Source of the DNA: Pycnopodia helianthoides
Taxonomy: Eukaryota > Echinodermata > Asteroidea > Forcipulatida > Asteriidae
NCBI GenBank assembly: GCA_032158295.1
Contig: CM063258.1
Span: 3,616,001-3,680,000, forward strand
DNA: 64,000 nucleotides
Reading direction: 5' to 3'
Part shown: piece after piece, positions 8,545 to 19,236 of the stretch
How the letters are laid out: the number at the start of each line of letters is the position of its first letter
How positions within the stretch are numbered: the first letter of the stretch is position 1
Position numbers and translations under genes: made by a program
The notes under the pieces: generated by a model
The model's database searches: none
Seen by the model: only the letters and a program-made list of their open reading frames with translations
What the model was told of the DNA's origin: nothing

Positions 8545-10017
8545 ATAAATATGCTCTTCCAGAGACTAATATTGGTGTCTTCCCATTTTGTTGTTGCTAT
8601 ACACCCACCCCTCCCTTTTGCATTATACTAATCAAACATGGCCACCCATGCCTAACCAAACCTATCGGCTGTCTCCAACCACTCTACGAATTTGCATGCT
8701 TTGTTGCCTTCCTGAAATGATATTGTGATTTTTTAGAATGTACCAACTCGTCTCAGTCACCACAGCGTTAAGTCAAGCGGACGCGAGACTCGTAAAAAAA
8801 ACAACAACCAACGTCTCCAGCGCAAACATTTTTCTGATGAAATCAAAACCACACTGCCGTCAAAATGGCGATTGCCAGAGTTAAGGGAGAAAACGTAAAC
8901 ATTTTGTCCTGAAGAAACAGTGTGTATAGGTTTCTGTTTCAGCATCCAAGCTGTAATACAAAACCCCCTCGTCCCTGTAAATTAAAGGCGTCGAAATTTG
9001 CACTTAAGACCATATCAATATAGCGAGGCCGTTGTCGGGTGGAATCAACCGTGATCTCTTGACTTTTACCCTAGCCTGGTTCCACGTTGTCATCAGCGCT
9101 TGACCTTTGATGGAGATGCTCTGTGTGTGCTTTCTCAGGCTAACCCCATCCCGCTGTACAATCTGTCAGCAAATTGTACGAGAGCGTGGCTTTGGGTGAG
9201 CTCTCCGGGATCACAGACCGGGGCCCCCCCCCCTCTGCTTGGCACATGACCCAATTTTGACCAGTATAATAATTGGCATACAATTTTGTACCACATTCCG
9301 TGTTGATTGACTCTTGTTTTTCAGCGAACCAACACCATCCAGATGATATTAAGAAATTAAAAAAATCACCCATGTCTACATAAAAATAAGACAACTTGCA
9401 CCAAACAATTTGTTGTGTCACTTTTCTAATACTATTTTGTGTGAAATGTGCAAATCATTAAAATTGTTCTCATTTGAAAGATTCTGCCAGAGAGACCATT
9501 GCCAGACCATCTTTGTCAGACTCCCTGTAGGGTACGCAATGAAAACATGTAGTTTTTGTACTCATTTCATATAAAGAAGGGCTCGAATTTGGGGGGAAAA
9601 TTCCATTATGAGACCCCGGGGGCCTGTAGCTCAACATTTTCACCGGACCAGAAAATTTGTTGCAAGACCCGAATCAAAATGAGAAAAAAAATCTACACAG
9701 TGCCACAATTAAACTGATTTTATTTAAAACAAGTACTGAGAGAAGACTGATGTCATTTGTCTTATGGGTAAATATTTTCATACTCAACAGAAATGAAATG
9801 TATTTATCACACTCTAAGTCAACACTTTAAAAAAAAAAAGAAGTTTTAATCATTGATAAGGTGAGGTATTGTTATTCAAAAGTGCAAGGCCGCTGCAATT
9901 GTCCAGTTGTATATACTGGCCCCAATGCTTAAAACACTGGCCTCGGGCCTGTGGTCCAGTGTAATTTCCTGTCAGTCCCGGTTAGGTTGCATTGGGTTAA
10001 AGGGGGTAAAATTCCAC
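8545..10017. other. non-coding stretch without recognised features
   Basis: No exon-like conserved segment, RNA gene or clear MITE was found. Short frames at 8757-8945 and 9140-9421 on the minus strand have no recognisable domain and no convincing splice context. A C-run occurs near 9223. Confidence 0.4.
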
Positions 10018-10359
10018 TTAAAGGCCCTGTACACTATTGGTAAGATCGAAAAACACAATGTTCACATATTCGCACATAACTTACATGATTTAAAGTAAGT
10101 AATGGTAGAAAGGGTTCCTTAAAATATTTCTGCCTAAAATGCTATCGTTTCTGAGAAACGAGTAAAACAACAGTAATTATCGCGCGCGATAATTTGAAAA
10201 AACAGAAAACACATAAGATCTCTTTTCACTATTTTCTTGTGACCTCGATGACCACTTGAGCTCAAACTTTCACAGGTTTGTTTGTTCATGCATATGTTTA
10301 ATCACACAAAATGTGGACACTGATTTTGAGCTGTTACCAAAAGTGTACAATACTTTTAA
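10018..10359 (+). mobile_element. TTAA MITE, family B copy 1
   Basis: Flanked by TTAA; left end AAGGCCCTGTACACTATTGG, right end CCAAAAGTGTACAATACTT. The internal text TTTTCTTGTGACCTCGATGA and CTTTCACAGGTTTG is shared with other copies at 11856 and 56817 and, more distantly, with families A, C, E and F. A short CGCGCGATAAT palindrome sits in the middle. Confidence 0.8.
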
Positions 10360-10554
10360 AGACAATCCCTTGTATAGCAAAATGCTCAAAAACATGAGTT
10401 TATACTCGATGTAAGCATTCAGTGTGAATAAAAAAAATGTCGGTCTCAATTTTGTTGCTATGCAAAAATTGTCGCATGAAATCATTCCCATGACGAAGGT
10501 CTGATCTATGCACCTTCAAAACAATTACAAGAAAATGGTATACATTTCAGGTGT

Positions 10555-11011
10555 AATACTTGTCGTGGCCGAGCAGATAAGAGCACCGGACTCATAGCTC
10601 TGGTGTTTCTGATTAGCACAGTATGGGTTCGAGTCCCGGTCATGACACTTTGTGTCCTTTTTAAGCAAGACACTTAACCATTATTGCTGCGTCCTTGGGA
10701 TGGGACGTAAAGCTGAAGGTCCCGTGTGTTGTGTGATGCACGTAAAAGAACCCAGTGCACTTATGCGAAAAGAGAAGGGGTTCGCCCCGGTGTTCCTGGC
10801 TTGATTGGCTGCATATTGCGCTACAGCACCTTGTAAACCATTACATGGTGCTATTTAAAGGAAAAAGGTCTAATACTTCAAAACGTAGCTCCACAATACA
10901 TTGCAGGATAAATTATGTAATAACGTTGGAGCGTCATGAGCATCACTGATTGATGGATTTGAGTGCTATATAAGAAGCCACTATTATTATTAGTATTAAT
11001 ATTATTATTAT
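10555..11011 (+). mobile_element. tRNA-derived SINE with (ATT)n tail
   Basis: The head has an A-box-like TGGCCGAGCAGATAAGAG and a B-box GGGTTCGAGTCCC in tRNA spacing. The body includes GGGATGGGACGTAAAGC, ATTGCGCTACAGCACCTTG and the 3' end TATAAGAAGCCACTATTATT. A 5'-truncated relative is at 22281-22470. The tail ends only about 60 bases upstream of the stomatin exon acceptor at 11074, so it forms the edge of that intron's 3' region. Confidence 0.8.
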
Positions 11012-11074
11012 AAAAGAAGAAGTAAAAATTACTTGGGTAGAACTGATAAATTTCATATTTCTGTTTATTTCCAG

Positions 11075-11130
11075 TCAAGTTTAGACGAAGCAACAGATCC
11101 ATGGGGTATTAAAGTTGAACGTGTGGAAAT
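11075..11130 (+). CDS. STOM: stomatin, internal exon (SPFH C-terminal part)
   Basis: Fifty-six bases between an acceptor (TTTATTTCCAG) and a donor (GTAAGT) encode SSLDEATDPWGIKVERVE plus two bases. They join in phase with the exon at 36434 to restore a KVERVE-I-KDVRLP junction. This is the highly conserved end of the SPFH (band 7) domain of stomatins, integral monotopic membrane proteins that form oligomers at the cytoplasmic face and modulate ion channels and transporters. Exons for the N-terminal hairpin and the first part of the SPFH domain were not found upstream, so they probably lie before the window. A stomatin-like paralogue (for example a MEC-2/podocin relative) cannot be fully excluded from this fragment. 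Confidence 0.9.
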
Positions 11131-11254
11131 GTAAGTATACAGATCTCATATGATTGTTAAATTTGCATCAGGGATGAAGAATATTAATTTATGTTTGTAC
11201 CCATACACCGGTGTGTGTTGAGCACTGTACAATCAGCACTAAGTTTCCAGCAAC

Positions 11255-11425
11255 CAATTTCAGAAGCGCTAGGATTAATCCTATCTCGAGTTAGGATGAG
11301 TAACTCGTCCTAGCTTAGGATGGGTTCAATGCGTCCCAACGTCTATGGATACGGAACTTAACTCGTCCTAAGTCCTAAGATTAACCCTAAGTTAGGAAGA
11401 GGTTGGTGAAATCGACGGCTGGAGT
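11255..11425. repeat. TTAGGA/TCCTAA-rich inverted repeat
   Basis: AGGATTAATCCTATCTCGAG and GAGTAACTCGTCCTA face GACTCGTCC/TAAGTCCTAAGA and GGTGAAATCGAC. The right edge resembles the end of the short palindromic element at 52190-52294 (GTGAAATCGACCCC), suggesting a decayed relative. Confidence 0.4.
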
Positions 11426-11441
11426 CCTCTGGATTTTGATT

Positions 11442-11825
11442 TTAAAGGCAGGGTATACTTTTGGTTATTACTCCACAAGTTAAAGACCATAAAAAAATGA
11501 CTATGGTAAAGAGCACTGGAGAGCTGTTGATAGTATAAAACATTGCAAGAAATGGCTCCCTTTGAAGTAATGTAGTTTCAGAGAAAGCGGTAATTTTTCA
11601 CCCCCAAATTTGAACCTGAGAAAGGCTTCAGGCATGCAGGAAGCCTTTCTCGTGCATCTGAAAACACAGAATTCTATGCAACAATGGTGCTTTTTCTTTC
11701 ATTATTTTCTTGCAACTTCGATGACCAATTGAGCCCAAATGTTTCACAGGTTTGTTATTTTATGCATATATAAAGTGAGGATACTGGTCTTTCACAATTA
11801 CCAAAAGTAGCTACCCTACCTTTAA
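11442..11825 (+). mobile_element. TTAA MITE, family C copy 2
   Basis: TTAA-bounded; left end AAAGGCAGGGTATACTTTTGG, right end ACCAAAAGTAGCTACCCTACC. Internal blocks match the copies at 8167, 25076, 43520 and 54611. A family B element begins 30 bases further on. Confidence 0.85.
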
Positions 11826-11855
11826 AGGACACAGGAAAGTACTGAGTATATTGCC

Positions 11856-12307
11856 TTAAAGGCCCTGTACACTATTGGTAAGATCGAAAAACAAAATGTT
11901 CACAGATTCGCACATAACATACATGATTTTTAAGAGTAAGTAATTGTAGAAAGAGTTCCTTTAAATATTTCTGCCTAAAATGCTATCGTTTCTGAGAAAT
12001 GAGTAAAACAATAGCTTTTATCACGCGTGATAAAAACTTTGATGTTTGAAAAAACTGAAAACACATAAGGTCTCTTTTTTTTATTTTCTCGTGACCTCGA
12101 TGACCAATTGAGCACAAACTTTCACAGGTTTGTTTGTTCATGCATATGTTGAATCACACAAAACATGAACACTGTCTACGACTATTTTGTCAGCTCTACC
12201 AATCCTGTATGATACCTTTTGTTTCATGCATATGTTGAATCACACAAAACATGAACACTGTCTACGACTATTTTGTCAGCTCTACCAATCCTGAATAATA
12301 CCTTTAA
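11856..12307 (+). mobile_element. TTAA MITE, family B copy 2, internally duplicated
   Basis: The left end AAGGCCCTGTACACTATTGG and internal body match family B. The last part, from TTCATGCATATGTTGAATC to AATCCTG, occurs twice in tandem (about 12137-12212 and 12222-12300), so this copy is about 90 bp longer than the others. The right part reads TTTTGTCAGCTCTACCAA, as in the family F element at 55256, so it is a mosaic of B and F types. Confidence 0.8.
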
Positions 12308-13135
12308 ACACATCAGTAAAGCACAAATAATATACAGAACTGCAAACTCTAACTTAGTAAGAAGTTGTGGTGTTTTAACCAAATAAATAACTTTAATGTT
12401 GATTTTTTTTTCAAAGGAACTGCTTTTTTATCAAAATGCTTTCCTGTAGGACCTTAAATAGTCCCTCCACCGCCCGAATTTGTTTTTAGTTTTCAAGACT
12501 CTTGCAGTAAATTTACTTGAATCGTGGTTCAAAGTATTTTAAAAGATACCCAATTAGGCTAAGTTATTTGCGCACAATTGTTGTTCTTTTCGTTAATATT
12601 GTCATTGGTTAACATATTATTTCAACATCGGAGGTGATAAGTCCCAAGGGAACAATAAGTGCCCCCCGTTAACGGCTACCGATATAATTTATGTTATTTT
12701 TCATGAGGTAGTAAAACAACCCAATAGTTTATGAGGCTGTTACCTGCCATCAAATGCTCATACTGATTAATTGCTACGGCATTAGTTTTTGGCAGTATCA
12801 TCATGATGAAAGCAATTTAAATTGTTCGGTTAAAAGTGAGCGTGGTGTTTGTAAGAGCTACAGAATTTCATCATCATTATATCGCTAACATTTTTTACAA
12901 TTCAACTGTGCCAAGGGCGAAAATAAAAAAATTATCTCTTCCTTTATATAAACAATTGCCATTATCTTGACACCATTACGCATACCAATGACTATCTAGT
13001 TTTATTATGATGTTACTTTTTTGTCTCTCCAAACACAAGCTGGTGAGCGAATCCTCCAACCGCATGTTAGAGTGTAACGCGCGCTTTGGGCGGCTGGGCA
13101 GGTCGAGTGGCTAAAAGGTTAACAAAAAACTAGAT
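12308..13135. other. intronic DNA without recognised features
   Basis: AT-rich; no exon-like or repeat signature I can name. Confidence 0.4.
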
Positions 13136-13313
13136 TATAGACCTTACGCATTGACGTTATCATGCTGCCATTTTAGAGGTAAACCAATAATGAAACAATG
13201 GAAAACGCACAGATTTGTACGCGCGTCGCACAGGATTGGCCAATGAACATCTTCCTTTTGACCTCTAGGCGAGGGTGCCCTACTCAAATGACGTGATGTG
13301 CATTAGGTCTATA
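13136..13313. mobile_element. 178-bp MITE with TATAGACCTTA ends, copy 1
   Basis: Terminal inverted repeats read TATAGACCTTACGCA and TGCATTAGGTCTATA. The internal text GCCATTTTAGAGGTAAA, CAGGATTGGCCAATGA and TTTTGACCTCTAGGCGAGGG is shared with the copy at 49599-49772. The element is too short to code and is probably non-autonomous. Confidence 0.75.
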
Positions 13314-14054
13314 CTGTCATGACTACTGTTGGTCTTTGCTTCAATGCCGTTGAACATGTTCAGACAAGTAGTGTGTTGTTCTCATTTGGGAAAATTAGTC
13401 GGTGCCTCGTCACGACCCAAGCCTGTAAAATTATCCCACGTTTCCCCCTTTTTCTGGATTTATCGGTGCTGCTTTGGCAGCTCCTCTGAAACTAATTCCG
13501 CGAAACGTAACGCCGTCTGCGATAAAAGTCTTTCCATCAAATTTGACCAACATGTCAAAGAAAAGAAGAAAAAAAAAAAAAAAAACAACCCTCAATTCTT
13601 CCTTTGCAGAATCATTATTGCACAGCAGAGCAAATAATTCATGCTCTATATCAAGTTCGACAATTATTCACGGTTATTGGATCTTTCTCTCTCCAATGCC
13701 ACAGCGTTGGTGCTATATTTAGCCAGCTCCCCCTCGGCAGGCCATCTAAGGGACACAACTATATAATCCAGTTTATCCCTAAGGGACGGCCAACATTTGG
13801 GGGTTTTTCGGGAGCGTAAATTAAATTTTAAGTGTCTAGATTTTAAAGAAGAATTTATTGAGGAATAACCGGTCTGAAACATGCCGTTGAAAGAGATGCC
13901 TCTCATGTCGGTTTCGGGACAAATTTAACTGTTGATTTTTTTGTTTAAATTGGGAAGCTCTCTTAGAGTTGGCACGAATTCATTATGAGAAACAAATTCA
14001 TTGATTATTCCAAGGTGGCAAATCTTGCGCAATGTCTGTGTGACAAAACTTAAC
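13314..14054. other. intronic DNA, poly-A tract
   Basis: Contains an A-rich run at about 13562-13585. Overlapping short open frames have no recognisable domain. Confidence 0.4.
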
Positions 14055-14448
14055 TTAAAGGAACATTACAGAATTGGTAAGAAAAAAACTTGTGAAATAT
14101 ACTTTTTGATCACAGATTTACATAAAACTTACACGGTCTAATGATGATGATAGTAGAAAACATCCCTTGAAATATTTCTGTCTGAAATGCCATACTTGAT
14201 GAGAAATGAATAAACTAATTTTCCGATTGGAGTTTATCGCTCAGTGAGCGTTTTATTTATTTGTTGAATCTATTTGATTTCATGCAAATGTGTAATCGGT
14301 TTTTCACTATTTTCTCGTGACCAGATGGCCGATCGATCTCAAACTTCTACAGGTTTGTCAGTTCATGTATATGGTTGTTTACATAAAGTGCTTACCCTGC
14401 CAGCAACTGTTTTGTTAGCAAAAACCAATTTATGTAATGTTCCTTTAA
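14055..14448 (+). mobile_element. TTAA MITE, family A copy 2
   Basis: TTAA at 14055 and 14445; terminal repeat AGGAACATTACAGAATTGGT at the left, with the right arm slightly diverged (AATTTATGTAATGTTCCT). The body is nearly identical to the copy at 1647. Confidence 0.85.
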
Positions 14449-14589
14449 ATTCATGACTGTCACCAGTGAAAAAAAACGTGACCATCTAATTTGGTTGAGT
14501 TCTCACTGATTGGTCGTACGATGTGTGCATTAAAAATTAGAGGATTATGATTGCAGTCTTCCCAAAACCAGTGATGCAGCATCACTTTG

Positions 14590-14697
14590 TGATATTTGTT
14601 GCTTTGAAACTAGAGGATTGGAATGAATGTTGATTGTAAAGCAATTAAGTGTTATTTATGATGCGCCATATAAATCGAAAGCTATTATTATTGTTAC
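14590..14697 (+). repeat. SINE/LINE 3' tail fragment
   Basis: GATTGTAAAGCAATTAAGTG followed by ATGCGCCATATAAATCG and TATTATTATTG is the typical 3' end of a SINE of the kind at 4260-4320. The 5' part is missing or unrecognisable. Confidence 0.45.
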
Positions 14698-15162
14698 AAT
14701 TTACGCTTCCCAAGTCAGTGATGCTTTGTCCCTGTAATACTATTAATAACCAGGTTGGATTAGCCAATAGGCAATGTGCCTAGGGCCCTTTGAAACAAAT
14801 GCAGGGTGTAGACGACAAAATCAAAAGCCTACGAAAATACAGCGAAACAAAGCACTCCCTCACACACTGACACGGGTGTAAGCACCTGCGATCGGAGACC
14901 TCCCATTGTCTCTTTTTTAGGGGGGTACTTTTTTGGCAACAGCTCCCATGGGTTTTGTACACACTTTCCAGCTTAGGACCTTCACCCATCCGGGGACCCT
15001 ATTCCAATTGTAATAGGTGTCGGGTTTGAATTTGTGTACCTATACCTATACCCTCACACATGCAAGAAATGTTACTTAAAATTCTAACAGCATCTCTTTG
15101 GGAATTAAAGCTTCAGTAATATATTGTAACCAGCCCTTAAAACTGCTATGTCGGCCCTGGAT
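14698..15162. other. intronic DNA without recognised features
   Basis: No gene or named repeat is seen. The fragment TGCCTAGGGCCC near 14780 resembles the unit of the adjacent minisatellite. Confidence 0.4.
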
Positions 15163-15771
15163 GCTAGGGCCTATAGAACACTGGTGCCTAGGGCCTATAG
15201 AACACTGGTGCCTAGGGCCTATAGAACACTGGTGCCTAGGGCCTATGGAACACTGGTGCCTAGGGCCTATAGAACACTGGTGCCTAGGGCCTATAGAACA
15301 CTGGTGCCGAGGGCCTATAGAACACTGGTGCCTAGGGCCTATAGAACACTGGTGCCTAGGGCCTATAGAACACTGGTGCCTAGGGCCTATAGAACACTGG
15401 TGCCCAGGGCCTATAGAACACTGGTGCCGAGGGCCTATAGAACACTGGTGCTAGGGCCTATGGAACACTGGGCCTAGGGCCTATAGAACACTGGTGCCTA
15501 GGGCCTATGGAAACTGGTGCGATGGCCTATAGAACACTGGTGCCTAGGGCCTACGGAACCGAAGGGCCTACGGAACACTGGTGCCTAGGGCCTATGGATC
15601 AATAGGGCCTACAGAACACTGGTGCCTCAGGACGACAGAACAGTGGGGCCTACGGAACACTGGTGCCTAGGGCCTACAGAAAAGTTTGGCCTGTGGAACA
15701 CTCGTGCCTAGGGCCTGTGGAACCCTGGGGCCTAGGGCCTATGGAACACTGGTGCCTAGGGCCTACAGAAC
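15163..15771 (+). repeat. 24-bp minisatellite
   Basis: About 25 tandem copies of CTAGGGCCTATAGAACACTG plus GTGC. The first half is homogeneous; from about 15465 the units are shortened or scrambled (GATGGCCTATAG, GGCCTACGG). Because the unit is a multiple of three, it creates open frames with a Leu-Gly-Pro-Ile-Glu-His-Trp-Cys octapeptide; I treat these as artefacts. Confidence 0.9.
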
Positions 15772-16074
15772 ATTTAATGCAGCCCCGATGTATTAGTACA
15801 CAATTTTATCTATGGGTGTCTCACAACACCGGTTATTTTACGAAAGAGCTATTTTGAATAATGCAGTGCCTCGTTAAGCCTCCAGGTACTACGGTGAAAT
15901 CTGCACGACACGGTTTCTTGGAAATGGGAGGATTGCAACGAATGCACTCTTCCAAAGTGTCATACCCTCAAAGGACTTGTCCCATTAGTATAATGACCGA
16001 TATCCGCCCTAACTGCGGGATAGTTCCATAGAACACACAAACGCTGATGAGCGCCTAACTCGTAGATAATAATA
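15772..16074. other. intronic DNA without recognised features
   Basis: About 300 bases in which I see no gene and no named repeat. Confidence 0.35.
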
Positions 16075-16262
16075 TAATAATAACTAGTTCTTATATATAG
16101 CGCATTTCACAATAACGTATCAATGCGCTTTTCATTATAGTGCCCTGGTCATTGGGCCAATAGCATTCCTGTAATCTTTCTCAGCTCCCTGTAGGGGAGT
16201 GTACTGCCCCGAGCTGCCGCGGCGCTCCGAAGGCCTTTTTCAAACCCCATACTCTGGGGAAG
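16075..16262 (-). repeat. SINE/LINE 3' end on minus strand
   Basis: Read on the minus strand: CCCCAGAGTATGGGGTTTG, GCAGCTCGGGGCAGTACAC, CAATGACCAGGGCAC, GCGCATTGATACG, then GCGCTATATATAAGAACTAG and a TTATTATTAT tail. The tail and the GCGCTATATAAG motif are those of a retroposon 3' end. The head was not identified. Confidence 0.55.
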
Positions 16263-16432
16263 AGTTACAACAACAACAAAATTTAAAACTTACACTGTAG
16301 CAAAGAAGGAGAGGTTAGCGTGAACAAATATCAGATTATACTTGTTTTTCCTTAAACTTAAAAGCAGAGAATATGTACTTGGCAACACAATTCATAATGG
16401 TTTTATCATGAGTTCATGATGGTTTTATAAGG

Positions 16433-16742
16433 ATGATGACTAGAGCAAGCTAGTCGAAACGTTGAGACCAGAAAGAACTCACTCCGCGGCAGTGCAGTTA
16501 ATTACGAGAAGTCCCCACGATCCACAAGCTAAAGTAGTAGTCCAGGCCGATTTCCTACCTCCCGCCCAGGTAGTAGTTAATAAGCAGGACAGTTCTTTTC
16601 AGAACTGAGAAGTCTCCCGAATTCCGAAAAAACCTACTCCGCGGTAGTAGAATAAATAGCAAGACAAGTTCTCTAAAGAACAAATCTACACAGCAAGTAT
16701 ATATTTTTTTTACACATGGTGTTACCGCAAACCGAATATATA
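16433..16742 (+). repeat. 310-bp hammerhead-bearing repeat, copy 1
   Basis: Begins with GATGACTAGAGCAAGCTAG and TCGAAACGTTGAGACC, and continues AAAGAACTCACTCCGCGG, TTTCCTACCTCCCGCCCAGG and CAGGACAGTTCTTTTCAG. It ends near TACACATGGTGTTACCGC. It is nearly identical to 34791-35103, where the 5' core is complete. Here the two first core bases read AG instead of CT, so the hammerhead-like motif is defective or 5'-truncated. Confidence 0.65.
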
Positions 16743-17454
16743 CTGATACCTCACCATGCAATGCCTCAAAACCCATATCATGAGTTTGTAAATGATTCTA
16801 AATTGAAGAGAATGAGGTGCCCTTTCCAACGGTATACAGCTTGATTGTTGGGGTGTGTTTATATTTGCAAGGCAGTAAATATTGAATGACTATTTGTAAT
16901 GCATCAATAATGCTATATACACAGTCTTATAGATAGGAGGAGGCAGTGTTTATGTACTGTGACCATGCAGTCGGGTGGGTATATATAGGTTAATACTGTT
17001 ATTGTCAACAACACACAGACATTGAAAGCCGCCCTCGGTGAAAGTTTCTTTTATCTTGAGTCTACGTTCTCAAATTAATGGAACAGTGGAACTGATGCAC
17101 AGTCTGGTTTTCTGTCCGATTTATTCAGGCCGGGGGAGGGTTGCAGTGCGTAAGCTACGTTTGATGCACCCCACATTAGGGGCTGTCAGAGCGGATCAAT
17201 TTTTGGCCTCAGAAAAGCATCGATCGGGTGGCTAGAAGGTTGAGGGATTGTACCGGAAGATGAAGACGTTAACCCACACAAAAAAAAGGGAACAAAAAAA
17301 TAGAAATAAAACCAAATGAGGCGTTTAGATGTTTCGGGACGAGATTTAGAATGTTTTTTTTTTTTTTTTTTACAAACATTTTTCTTTTGCATTGAAACTA
17401 ATTTCACTGCAGTGAGTTTTAAATGTAGTGTAATTGAAAGTTTTCAAGAATTAC
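16743..17454. other. intronic DNA without recognised features
   Basis: Holds A- and T-runs at 17280-17370 and short open frames without recognisable domains. Confidence 0.35.
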
Positions 17455-18195
17455 AAATGGACAAAATGCAGGGATGGTTTTCTTCATACCGTCTACTGAA
17501 AAAAAAAAAAAAAAGAATTTTACTCCAAGGTCACGTTCAGTTTTGTGATGCACTCATTTTCAAATAGATAGAGTCCTTATAAAAAACGAGGAACAACATT
17601 CTAAAGTCTCTAACCTCACGTTCAAAATGGACAAAATGTAGGGATGGTTTTTTTTCTCCCCTCAACTGAAAATAAAAAAAACAAATTTTACTCCAAGGTC
17701 AAATTCAGTTTTGTGGCGCACTCATTTTCCAACAGATAGAGTCCTCAAGGGGAAGAGGGAACAAAATTACAGGTCTCTAACCTCACGTTTAAAACGGTGT
17801 AAAATGCCACTCTGTTTGATAACCTTCAAGTGTCCAAATCCCAAAAAACGTTCTTTGTCGCCACATTTCAAAAAGATAACTCTGTACATTTTTTCTGCAG
17901 AGAATTTTCAGTTCATTGCTGAATCTTGATGGTATTCAATCAAAATAGCATCGAATTGGACCTTTCGACTGGCGCAAAAATTCCTCTTTGGAATGTACAG
18001 AATTACTTGTTTTCGCAGTCTTCACGATGACGTGATGTTTCAAACTTCGCTTTCAAAGAGTATTAAATAAAATGACATTTCACACCATTTTAGCGTGAGG
18101 TCAGAGACTTGTAATTTTTCCCCCACTTTTATGCGGACTCTATCTGTCAGAAAATGAGTGCATCACAAAACTGAAACTGACCTTGAACTCCTTCA
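17455..18195. mobile_element. foldback MITE (CTCCAAGGTCA ends) with 5' duplication
   Basis: The left part is a tandem duplication of about 173 bp: CAAATGGACAAAATGCAGGG at 17453 recurs as CAAAATGGACAAAATGTAGGG near 17622, each followed by TTTTACTCCAAGGTCA. The right part (18060-18195) is the inverted partner: CACACCATTTTAGCGTGAGG, GGACTCTATCTGTCAG and ACTGACCTTGAACTCC. A complete single-unit relative lies at 42191-42669. Confidence 0.65.
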
Positions 18196-19236
18196 TCATT
18201 GGTGCAAGAAACTAAATCTTACCTTTTGAAAGTATTATTCAAAAACTCTCACTTTGTAAAAAGAAAAACACCATTGCTCCTAATTTCAAATTCTGGTGGT
18301 GGGGGGGGGGGCAAGGTTTTAGCCAGGATTTGTTGAAAGGGTGTCCAAATTAGCTGGAAATTTAAAAACTTGGTGTCCAAATTGTTCACTTACCATACTA
18401 TTACATTTGAATGACAGATAAAACAGGGTGTCCAAATTTAAAACAGGGTGTCCAAAAACCACCCAGACACCCCTCTGGCTAACACTATGAGGGGGGGGGG
18501 CACTGGGGCGGATGAAAATGGGCAGTAATTAAATTTCATAATTTTAGTTCATCATCCATTTACAATTGACAGACAATTAATTGACAGACCGATATTGTAC
18601 ACACAAGATGCTGGCAGAGTTTTGTCCCGCCATTTCTAACCAAACCACTGTCCCATGTTGATTGCACCCCCTCTTAGAACATGCAGCATGGTTCAGCTCA
18701 TGATCTTTATGGCATATGAGCTGACCAGTGTGTCTGATGTGGTTAAGACAATGGAAATATTAAAATATGCCAGCATAGTGCTGACAACGTGCCTCGTTTG
18801 ATGGGTTTTAAAATGACCCTATTAAAAAGTAAAGTTTGGGAAGGCACCTTTGAACGTGTGAATTTCATTTGCAACTTCTAAAAGGAAAAAAAAGTAGTAA
18901 TTTGCGGCATAAACTGCGTGGCATTGCACATTTAATACACGGCCCTGTTATGTTTGAGTGTTCAACGACAACCTCTGTTTGTTTTTTTCATTCCCCCCTT
19001 AATATGACAGCATCACTCTTATCCATCAAGATCTTCATTGGCTGACAGTCTCCAACCGAATTAACTTCAGTATACTGACCCTGGTTTACATAAATGTCTT
19101 AATACTGACTCTGCAGCGTCATACTTAACGGAACTCGTTCAGCTGTACAAGCCAGCCAGAAGCCTTCGATCATCTATAGATACCAAATAACTCGCTGTGC
19201 CCCAAAACGGCCACTGCCACGAAACTCGGTTACACA
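18196..19236. other. intronic DNA, G-runs
   Basis: G-runs at about 18297-18310 and 18493-18500. AGGGTGTCCAAATT is repeated four times between 18338 and 18455 as a loose local repeat. GTGCTGACAACGTGCCTCG near 18780 matches the sequence at 110. No gene was seen. Confidence 0.4.

Noticed and set aside
15098..15477. Open frames with repeated Leu-Gly-Pro-Ile-Glu-His-Trp-Cys
   Set aside because: The 24-bp minisatellite is a multiple of three and happens to lack stops; no flanking gene structure.
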